A DNA stretch of 64,000 bases, from contig NC_044930.1 in the NCBI RefSeq assembly GCF_003576645.1, positions 16,132,620 to 16,196,619 on the forward strand, read 5' to 3'. Under the pieces are notes generated by a model that made no database searches, had not been told where the DNA came from, and was given only the letters and a program-made list of their open reading frames with translations. A program made the position numbers and the translations under genes. This DNA is from Ipomoea triloba. Lineage: Eukaryota > Streptophyta > Magnoliopsida > Solanales > Convolvulaceae. Shown piece after piece: positions 33,516 through 43,334 of the stretch. The stretch's first letter is position 1; every line of letters starts with the position of its first letter.

Positions 33516-35377
33516 TTACAAACACGACCACTTTGATTGTTTGTAGATTTCTTTGGCTGCATTTGTCACCTCTGGTAGAAGGGTATTCCATTCTGACATG
33601 AGTATGGTTGCGGCATATTTAGCTCTCAGTGATGTGAGGAATGTATTCTGCAAAAATAGAATGCAAAATTAATTAGAAATGAATTGTTAAATATTTTAAT
33701 ATGGAAGAAAGTTGAAAGAATAGTTTTATACTCACATCTTCAGGGCCTCCAATGAGTCCTGCATTCCAGTCTTCTATTGATGTGCCAATGTAAGTCTGCA
33801 TATGCCTCATCGAGTATATGGCACAGTCTACAGCATTTTCTTCATTTTGCCAAGGCATTTGCATGTATTGCACTCTCATTGTTTTCATCTTCTTTGCAAG
33901 TGCAATCTTCTTTGTTGCGAGATACTTAGTGAAGGCAATCAACTGTAGAATATCGATATAGTTGTGTGTAATTAGTATGACAGAATACACAGAATCACAG
34001 CATGTAATACACAGAATATGTAGTCTAAGTCATATACAGAATATACTTTGTAATATACAGAATATACTTTGTAATATACAGAATACACAGAATGAAATGT
34101 TAGAATACACAGACTCACTCAGTAGGATACACAGAATTTAATAGAGATAAGATTTCTTACTAGTTTCTCCGGGCAACCTTCATACTTGTCTTGTGCTTTA
34201 ATTCCTTCAGGAATAGGCCTGTTGTCAATTATTTGAAGTCTGGATGTCAAGAAATTAAAGCACAACAAGTAGAAATGTTGGTGCCTGAGGATACTGAAGA
34301 ATACCTGTTAAGAGTGGTCAGAAAAAACAAATCAGTTTGTGTTATATGGACAATTCAAATGAATAATATACAGAATTTAAATAATTAAGGTATAGTTATT
34401 TTGTACTTACAAGACTGGCATCACTGATATCAAGAGAAATCGATTCGAGTTGGTGATCAATTGCTCCGCAGAATTCTTTCAAAATCGCCTTTGAGGCAGC
34501 ACTTTTACTATGCAAATTTGTTCTTGTAATTGCAGAAGGTGTTCTTGTAGCCCCTTATCAGTGTTGTAACCACGAAGATGACAAAGTCACGCTTGAACAT
34601 GTCACCACTGTCTTGTCTCTCGACAATCTTGTTTAGCATTTCAGTGGTTGTTGGGGTTCCCTTCTCTACCCCCCATCTCAGTCTCCAATCCCTGACCAAA
34701 GCATTGAATCCTTCAGTCTCATTACTGGAAGTGCCCTTGACGACAGGGATTTTGCCACGCGGGATTCCAAGTGTAGACTGTACATCATCCTCTGACAAAC
34801 ACAGTTCATCATCACCATCTCCAATTTCAATGGAGCATCGTTCTATGTCCATATTCTTTAATATGTGCTTGATTAGCACACCATCACAGTGAGTCAGCTT
34901 GATGTCCAGTAGTGGTCCAAATCCTATATCCTTTACAGCTTGATGCTGATCCTCGGTTAAACTACTAACAAGGGTGAACAACTGCTTGGGAGTTGTTCGA
35001 ACAGTAAAGTATTTCTTTGGTTTTGGTTTGTCTTCTACTACTTCCTTCCCCTTCTTTGTTTGTTTTGGTTTGTCTTCTACTACTTCCTTCCCCTTCTTTG
35101 TTTGTTTTGTTGCAGGCTTCTTTCTCTCCTTCCCCTTCTTTGTTTGTTTTGTTGCAGGCTTCTTTCTCTGTTTTTTTTTCTTTGTTTGTTTTGTTGCAGG
35201 CTTCTTTCTCTGTTTTTTTTGCTTTGTTTGTTTTGTTGCAGGCTTCTTTCTCTGTTTTTTTTGTCTGTCTTCTATTTGTGGTTTTGACGTAGCTGCACTA
35301 TCTCTCTTTCTCTTTCTTCTTTGTAAGGCAGTTGCCAGGACTTGATCGCTTTTATCAGAACTTGACATTGCTGTCAC
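33516..35377 (-). CDS. Ulp1-like cysteine protease gene of the MULE
   Basis: Exons on the minus strand: 34411-35377, 34161-34304, 33736-33942, 33516-33647, with GT-AG introns. Exon 1 encodes a Lys-rich N terminus with about five copies of a KKQRKKPATKQTK unit, then a folded domain (FTVRTTPKQLFTLVSSL, LSEDDVQSTLGIPRGKI). A one-base frame break near 34555 is needed to continue into SKSAASKAILKEF. Exons 2-4 form a C48-type (SUMO protease-like) catalytic half: His in HQHFYLLCFN, Asp in LQIIDNRP, Gln in MPWQNEEN and Cys in AVDCAIYSMRHM, all in family order. The last exon ends TNAAKEIYKQSKWSCL. The Lys-rich part suggests nuclear targeting. Plant MULEs carrying Ulp1 genes are known (Kaonashi, melon CUMULE); the role in transposition is not established. 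It converges with the transposase. Confidence 0.8.
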
Positions 35378-36396
35378 ATAATAGAAAAGACAGAATTAAC
35401 ATGCTAGAATACACAGAATGACATGCTACAATACACAAAGTCTTTAACACTAATACACAGAATCTAAGCCCTAGTATCAATAACCTCAACACAACAATGT
35501 GGATAAAATGCTAGAATAAACAGAGTCAGTAAGAAGAATACACAAACACATTAACAAGAATACACAAACTCATTAACAACAATACACAGAATACTTCTCA
35601 TTATTATCAATCACCAAGAATGTTGGAAACTTTGGAATCAACAATGTGGGATGGTAACATTATTGTATACACAGAATGATATGGTAAAATACACAAAGTC
35701 TTTAACACTAATACACAGAATCTAAGCCCTAGTATCAATAATCTCAACACAACAATGTGGATAAAATGCTAGAATAAACAGAGTCAGTAAGAAGAATACA
35801 CAAACACATTAACACAAATACACAAACTCATTAACAAAAATACACAGAATATACTTCTCATTATTATCAATCACCAAGAATATTGGAAAATTGGAATCAA
35901 CAATGTGGGATGGTAACATCCTTGTATACACAGAATGATATGCTAATATACACAAAGTTGTTAACAATAATACACAGAATATAAACCCTAGTTTCAATAA
36001 CCCAAATTCAACAATAATACACAGAATACAAACATTATGTTTTTTTTTTTTTTTCACAATGTCGTTGATCAACAATGTTTGTTAAATATTTACCTTTTAG
36101 TTCCGTGTGTTCTTGATAGTCGATGAAGATGTGTATTTGTTGTTGATCAATGCGTATTTGTCCTGATGTTCTTGAGTTCTGGTGTGAATCGTTTGTGTTT
36201 TGCTTTTGCTTGAGAGTGTTGCTTGCTTGGTCGAAGTGCAGTGAGTGGAGCGAGAGAGTCGGAAGCTTGTTAAGGAAGACTCTCCATCGCTTATATACTT
36301 TAATTAAAAAAAAAATAACGGTGATTGGATGGACTAAACGGCGTCCGTCCCATCACTTAGTGGAATGGCGCCGTTTAGTCCCACGGTGCACAATTG
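35378..36396. other. MULE right-end noncoding region, motif-rich
   Basis: Upstream of the Ulp1 start. About twenty AATACACAGAAT/AATACACAAAC motifs are present. An internal direct repeat of ~250-300 bp (ACAATGTGG...GCTAGAATAAACAGAGTCAG, ~35490 and ~35755) adds to the length. The right terminal repeat of the MULE closes it. It probably holds the Ulp1 promoter. Confidence 0.7.
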
Positions 36397-36405
36397 GAAA
36401 AGTAC

Positions 36406-36413
36406 AGAAGTAG

Positions 36414-36445
<32 letters not shown>

Positions 36446-37179
36446 NNNNNNNNNNNNNNNNNNNNNNNNNNNNNNNNNNNNNNNNNNNNNNNNNNNNNNN
36501 NNNNNNNNNNNNNNNNNNNNNNNNNNNNNNNNNNNNNNNNNNNNNNNNNNNNNNNNNNNNNNNNNNNNNTTTTTTTTTTTTTTTTTTTTTTTTTGAAAAC
36601 AGAAGTTATAATATTAGGAAATAATCCCGGACAAAATGCCCACAAATATTTACTGTAGTAATATGTATATATTTTCAAGAATCTTCAAAAATTGAAGACA
36701 GATTCCTCTTCATGCGTGTTTGGAGGGAAAATAATTTTTATTTTCTTGATTCTGTAAAAATATTTTCTTTAATTATTCATCCTTGTAATGTTCTGTATCT
36801 ATACTGCCATTGTTGAAGCACCACCACCACCATTCTTATTCTTTCACAAGCTTCTTCATCAGTTCACTCTGAAAACCCTAGTCCATGTTCTACTACCTAG
36901 CTCAAGCTGTACATTCTTGATTCCTCTTCCGTGGCATCATTACCCACTCCGGCGGCCCCTCACCCTACTCTACCCCCTATTGTAAGGGTAAATTTATTGG
37001 GTTCACAAAGTTGGAGAGCTTTTTTGTCAGATCTGTTTCTAGTTTGACATTTGTGGAGTTCACGTAGTGTTGAGCTCTACTTTTTGCCCATGTTTCTTGG
37101 TTTCCCTGAATCGAATGTGGGGTTTTAAATGAGCGAAAGCGCGAGTAGGTGTTGAAGTGTTTTTTACTACTAAAAATCG
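36406..37179. other. MULE-STI interval with gap (36446-36569 N) and STI leader
   Basis: After the 9-bp duplication there is a poly-T run, 124 N, another poly-T run, and then unique DNA from ~36590. The part from ~36840 to 37179 is the likely promoter and 5' leader of STI (CT-rich stretches, no upstream ATG in good context next to the start). No other gene is seen. The MULE therefore inserted within ~800 bp of the STI start codon. Confidence 0.65.
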
Positions 37180-40100
37180 ATGTCTTCAGAAATGCGCCGC
37201 CGCAGCTATGGCGGAGGGGGAGGGGGGAATAGTTTTGATCCGAGCAACTTGCATTTGAAGAGGGAATTGACCCAAATCAAGAAAGCTGCTAAGGCGCTTA
37301 GAGATCCCGGAACCACCTCTTCCTGGAGGTCGCCTCTGGGCTCCGCTAGATCCACGCTTGCAGGTGATATGCTAAACTATAACTCCAAACACCATTTCTT
37401 TCACCATCATAATAACGTTGATGATACTCTCAATGTGATTGGGGGCCAAGAAGTGGGCGCTGCTACTGAAACCACTCTGCAACCCACTTTTCGGATCGAA
37501 AGAAATGGAAATCCAGACACCCATACCAACACCAATGCAAAGGAGAAGGAGAAGGAAAAGGATAAGGAAAAGGAGAAAAAGGTATTTTTGCATAATTGGC
37601 GGTCACAAAAATCTGAGAGTGAGAGGAGCAGAAGGAGAAGAGGGGGTAAAGGAGAGGATTGTCTTGGAAATGGAAATGGAAATGGCTCGTCTTCTACGCC
37701 AGAAGAAAGCATAGAGGATAGCCTAAGCGATGCACGGAATGGTGGCAATGATTCCAAGAGTGATACCTATGCAGGTGATAGGTATGCTTCAATGATCTTA
37801 AAGTGTAAAGATGCCAATTTTATGCCATCCATTAGGCGGAACATTAAGAAAAAATCAAAGAAAAACAATTTTTCCACGGCTATTTTGAGGCATAACAGCG
37901 ACAAGTTGCAGCAACAGATGGCTTCTAGTAGGATTCCACGACGAGTGTTGGAGGGTTTGCCTGGTTTAGGCTTAGGTTTAGGTGGGGATGATTCTGCGAG
38001 TTTGGTAGATCAGTCCGAAGACACTGAGGATTATTCTAATGCCGAGGATTTTAGGAGATTTTCTGCAGCCTCGCCTTTGCTTGCTAGGCTGAGGAGTAAG
38101 AACTGGGCTTATTCATCTTCTAAGTTTAGAAACAGTAGAAGAAGAAGAGAAGATTCTTCATATACATACAGTACTCCTGCCTTGTCGACTAGTTCTTATA
38201 ACAGATATGGTGTTAGGAATCCAAGTACCGTAGGGTCATGGGATGGCACTACCCAATCCTTCAATGATGGTGATGACGATGACGAAGTGGAGGATCAGTT
38301 GGATTTACCAGGTAGGCATGGATGCGGGATTTCTTGCTGGTCCAGGTCCTCCAGGAGGTCAACTCCAAAATATAGAGCAGGGTATGGGAGTTGTTATTCA
38401 CCCTCGCTTTCAGACACGTTGAGGAGGAAAGGGAGCAGTATTTTCTGTGGAAGCCAAACAGTGTATCAAAGAAGACGTCGCAGATCATCATTGGATTACA
38501 ACAAGAGGAGACATGGCTCGAGGGCTGTTGCTCAAGGTCTCATTCCGTTGCTAACAAATGGTGATGATGGTCCAGGAGGGTCATCTATGGGAACGGGAAT
38601 TAGTGATGATGAACTCTCCACAAACTTTGGAGAACTTGATTTGGAGGCGCTGAGTCGGTTGGATGGAAGGAGGTGGTCTACAAGCTGTAAAAGTCAGGAT
38701 GGGCTTGAGCTAGTGGCATTTAATGGGGAAGAAGAAGAAGAGGAAGGTTCCCCTGAAAATATCAGAAGCCTGTGCCAGAAGTATAGGCCTACATTTTTTG
38801 AGGAGTTGATTGGTCAGACTATAGTTGTCCAGTCCCTAATGAATGCAATTTCAAGAGGGAGAATTGCCCCTGTTTATCTTCTTCAAGGTCCACGTGGGAC
38901 TGGAAAGACTTCAACTGCGAGGATTTTTGCTGCTGCTCTAAATTGCCTCGCAACAGAAGAAACTAAGCCCTGTGGTGTTTGCAGGGAATGTGCAGATTTT
39001 ATTTCTGGAAAGTGCAAGAATGTTAGAGAAGTTGATGGCACCAACAAGAAGGGAATTGATAAAGTTAAGTATCTTTTGAAGAGTCTATCTGTAGCTCACC
39101 AATCAACGTCTTCAGGGTACAAGGTTTTTGTTATTGATGAATGCCACTTGCTACCCTCAAAGACTTGGTTGGCGTTTTTGAAGTTTCTTGAAGAACCACC
39201 CCCACGTGTTGTTTTTGTATTTATTACCACGGATCTTGACAATGTGCCCCGTGCCATATTGTCTCGGTGCCAGAAGTACCTCTTCAATAAAATTAGGGAT
39301 AACGATATAGTGATCAGGTTGAAGAAGATTGTTGATGATGAGAATTTGGATGTGGAACCAGAAGCGCTTGAGTTGATAGCTTTAAATGCTGATGGATCAC
39401 TTCGAGATGCAGAGACTATGTTAGATCAACTCAGTTTGTTGGGGAAACGCATCACTACTTCTTTGGTGAATGACCTGGTGAGTATAGAATATTTCGTTTA
39501 TACTGTCTCTCTGACATTCTTTTTCATTTTAGAATATTTGCTGTTATAGTACATCATACTCAACTTTTAATCGAAATGTTGGTAACAATTATGCTTGAAG
39601 TCATTTGATTAATTGATTGTAAGTTGAATGTGTCAAACTAATTTCACTTATGTACATTTCGTCCAAAGGTTGGGGTAGTTTCAGATGAAAAACTACTGGA
39701 ACTTTTGGAGTTAGCCATGTCATCGGACACAGCAGAAACAGTCAAAAGAGCGAGAGAATTATTGGATTCTGGCATTGATCCAATAGTTTTGATGTCGCAA
39801 TTGGCCACTCTCATCATGGATATCATTGCGGGAACTCACCCTAGTATTGATGCAAAACCCACCGATTCATCCTTTGTTGGAAAGAGTTGTAAGTGCTGTT
39901 TCCATGTCAATACATTCTTTACTCAACTTTCTTTTCCTCATTAAACTAATTGCTAATCGTGTTCGTTTCTGGGTTTAGCTTTCTAGCAACAATGATATCA
40001 CACACTTATGCCGTTGCTAGAAGAAATAACATTACGTATTAACATGTTTTTGAGGAATGCCTTGATAGTTTTCTGATATTTCAATAAAATCAAATCTAGA

Positions 40101-42750
40101 TAATTGTTTTTCTCAACCACCTCTTGTGCCACTGTACCCTTGGTTTCCCTATATGTTCCACTTTCTTCCTTACTGAACAGTTCTTAGTCTTAGGGGGTGT
40201 TTGATCGGGGGTTTTAGACTTTGGGAATGGTAATCAAACCTGTACAAGGTGTTTGGTTTAAAACATTAAAACCCATAAATGGGAATGAAAAATGATTGAT
40301 CCCAAAAGATTGATTACCTACTGAATTCCTAGGTTTTTTAAGTTTCTTTCTTTCCCCCTTCTCTCTATTCGTTTTTCTCCACTTTTACTGCATGATTTGT
40401 TATGGATTATAATTCATTTGGCTGGAAAATTGATAGACAATTTATACAGCCGAGTGCAAGGTCTTTATGCACCAGTATACCCAACTTTGGACTTCAGTTT
40501 ACCTTCAAACACAATGCATGTTTTAATCACAATATTAGCTTTTAGCTCACAACTTAAACCGTCTCTCCGAAGAAACGGTACAAACTTTAGGATCAAATAA
40601 TTTTGGCATCCTTCAAGAAGTTTTATCTGCATATGATTGATTGTATGCACTAGTGCACTATGGACCATTTTTAATTAGCCAGAGGCTTTTTTGCAAATTT
40701 GTATTAAATGCACTTGAAGTTGCGTTCTAGTTAATGGTTCATTTTTCACTGAAAAATGAGAATGTGGTATTTATCCTATCTGTAGATTGTCGAGCTCTGA
40801 ACTTTTTCGTCATAAATTCTATGCTAACGAATATAATAAATGTTTCAGTATCTGAGTTGGAAGTGGATAGACTGAAGCATGCATTGAAGCTTCTTTCAGA
40901 TGCAGAGAAACAATTAAGGGTTTCAAGCGAACGCTCTACTTGGTTCACAGCAACCCTGCTACAGCTAGGTTCTGTTCCTTCCCTAGATCAAACTCATTCA
41001 GGGAGTAGTCGAAGGCAAAGCTCCAAAGCAACAGAGGAGGATCCTTCTACTAGTACGTTTAGAGAAGTTGTTTCCCGGAAACAACAGAAAGGGGATTCTT
41101 TGTATGCACCTTGCAAGTTAGGTTCTCCGTCGTCCTTTGCAAAAGGCAGTCATCGAATCTCATCGAGTAAAGATCTAGGATACGCAAAGATCACTCAAAG
41201 CAAACTGATATCAGGAGAGTCATTAGCCTCGCAGGATGAACTTAAGCTTGGAAAGACCGTGCCTAGAAGTCTGAATACAAACATGTTGGACGACATCTGG
41301 GTTAGATGCATCGAAAAGTGTCATTCCAATACTTTGAAGCAGCTGCTTCATACATGTGGAACTCTCGTCTCCATGTCTGAAATTGACAGTGAGTCTTTTT
41401 TGGTCTTTCTATAGCGTCCACAGTGCTAATTGACAGTGAGTCTTTTTTACTTGTAGGATAACTCATCTTTGAACAATTTTACAGGTGTTTTTGTTGCTCA
41501 CATTGCATTTCGGGATAATGAAATAAAAACCAGAGCAGAGCGGTTCCTAAGCAGTATCACAAATTCGTTTGAGAATGTTTTACGGAGAAATGTAGATGTT
41601 AGACTTGTTTTGTTACCGGAGGAGGAAAACTCTGCGAGCAGTACAAAACTAATTGCTTTACAGGATTCGAGTCCAAAGCAGATGGATACATCTAGCATCA
41701 TAAACAAGGAGACAACAATTTGCTCTAACGCATTAGGGGAATATTCTGGTCTGGATGCACATCATGAGCCACTGCATGCATCAAGCGGAAGCTTTAATGA
41801 TCGCGATGGAAAGCTGGTTGGGGGTTTTGAGAGTACAAGCGGAAATGCTAAAATAAACAGTTCAAAAGAGCGAATTTCAGAAATTCCAGTACAGAGAATA
41901 GAATCGATCATCCATGAACAGAGGCTAGAAACTGCTTGGTTACAGGCCATGGAGAAAGGCACTCCTGGTTCACTGAATCGCCTTAAACCTGAGAGGAATC
42001 AGGTATTACCCCAAGATGGCATTTATCATGATAATCAATTAGAGTCGATGGCTTCCCTTGACCTATCCTCCCAGCATTGGCAAGATGAGCTGAAAGATGA
42101 GCTCAAGAATTTGAAGATGAGTGATGAGATCAATCCCAAAGACCCAAATAATAAAATGGCTGATTATCCCATTTCACCAAGTTTGTTGCATGATACCAGC
42201 TATGCAGTCAATATTGGCAAAGAGACCATGTAAGTATCAGATTTCTCTATTTATATATGGTTTTTCTTGATTCAACTTTTCCCCCTTAATTTTGGATGAC
42301 GAGGGAAACCCCACAACCCTTTCGGGTTTAGGTAAACTTCGCTTTGTGACCCTAGCCAGCAAAGACCACATGGAAGTAAATCAGCTTAGGTTATCCATAG
42401 CTGATGTGCAACACCCCCCCTCTTCCCCCCTCTTTAATTGTCTGACTTCTGATATCTTGTTTGACTGCAAATACAGGGGATATGAATCTGGATCAGGAGC
42501 ATATGGTTGCAGTGGCTTTTTATGTTGGAATCACACCAAACCTCAAAGAAGGGGGAAGGTACACTTTCTGGATTATCTCATCTCATCACTTCTTTATTAG
42601 ATTATAAAATCAGACTTAACTAGCAACATGTTAAATTTTGTGTGTGTGCAGATCAAAGGGACTCCTGTTCGTCCAAACAGAAATGGGCGGATTTCGTGGT
42701 TTGGGGAGTGCGCGAAAGGGAGAACAGAGAATAATAGATACCGAAGATGA
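37180..42750 (+). CDS. STI: STICHEL-type DnaX-like AAA protein
   Basis: Six exons: 37180-39477, 39669-39888, 40849-41388, 41485-42229, 42477-42558, 42652-42750; 1327 residues, close to Arabidopsis STICHEL (about 1200). In Arabidopsis STI controls trichome branching; it resembles bacterial DNA polymerase III gamma/tau. The start is the first ATG of the long exon and is followed by LHLKRELTQIKKAAKALRDP, as in STI. Visible features: Gly run (residues 11-16), Lys/Glu-rich stretch (~122-134), basic Ser-rich region, then the DnaX-like module from ~533 (KYRPTFFEELIGQ), Walker A GPRGTGKT (570-577), four zinc-binding Cys (589, 598, 601, 604), Walker B VFVIDECH (649-656) and SRCQKYLF (~695). C-terminal parts RLKHALKLLSDAEKQLR and MGYESGSGAYGCSGFLCW match the family. 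All splice sites are GT-AG and keep frame. It converges with ISPD. STI-like 1 is the closest alternative name. Confidence 0.93.
40190..40660. repeat. MITE-like remnant in STI intron 2
   Basis: Intron 2 (39889-40848) contains GGGGGTGTTTGATCGGGG and a following GGTAATCAAACC...GGTGTTTGGTTTAAAAC, which resemble the ends and body of the Tourist-like element at 1.7 kb. The right end is not clear. The short frames on both strands here are not exons. Confidence 0.35.
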
Positions 42751-43334
42751 TGATAATAGGAGGTGAGGAGCAGCAGAAGTTTCTGATTCAAGAAATGGTT
42801 CATTTTCCTCTTCATTTTTATATATTTATTCCATTCCTCCTCCTATTCCACCTATTCTTTATGGATCTGAAGGTTTAGTAAAAGAATGATGATGTAAAGT
42901 TTCACAATCTGGGAATCTGCAATTTCTTCAAAGTTATCCTGCCTGCCATGTTTCTCTGCAGCAATCTCAATAATAAATGGTAAAGATAGACATGTTTTTG
43001 GGACTGAAACTGCTGTTCTTTTTTGTGTCTTGCACTGAGGAATTTGATATTTGGATACACAATTAAACACATAGAAACTGGCCATTCATTTCATTAGAGA
43101 TAAAGATTGCTTTAATCCTTCAAAATAACAAGTTAAGGTTCATTACATTCTCCTAGTCCATGATCTCACACCTAGTGATAATGTGAACACTCTGCAATCT
43201 TGAAGAATGGGTATAGGCAGCCCACTCAACCTGTTCCAGGTTGATCTAAATGTCATTACAAAATTCTCACTCACTGTACATGGATGGATGGATACAAAAT
43301 ATGGGATCAATTCAATTCAATTTCAATTTAATTA
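42751..43334. other. Convergent 3' regions of STI and ISPD
   Basis: 584 bp between the two stop codons. It would hold both 3' untranslated regions and polyadenylation sites (several AATAAA-like words, e.g. AATAATAAATGG near 42970). No gene seen. Confidence 0.6.

Larger units (their letters stand above)
26305..36396. mobile_element. Autonomous-type MULE with transposase and Ulp1 genes
   Basis: The left end begins GGCAAATTATACCATGCACCGTGG; the right end, reverse-complemented, begins CAATTGTGCACCGTGGG and continues with ACTAAACGGCGCC where the left side has AATCAAAACGACG. The flanking 9-bp repeat GAAAAGTAC (26296-26304 and 36397-36405) is perfect. Inside are a FAR1/MULE transposase gene on the plus strand and a convergent Ulp1-like protease gene on the minus strand. 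Transposase plus Ulp1 recalls the Kaonashi-type MULEs of plants. The noncoding parts are packed with TGTGTATT-core motifs. The 5' segment is repeated three times, which inflates its length by ~3.1 kb. Confidence 0.88.

Noticed and set aside
34974..35345. Hydrophobic Phe/Cys/Leu-rich frames that look like membrane repeats
   Set aside because: Antisense of the Lys-rich repeat of the Ulp1 gene; there is no independent support.
37372..38491. Open frames antisense to STI exon 1
   Set aside because: Shadow frames of a long, biased coding exon whose sense product is clearly recognised.
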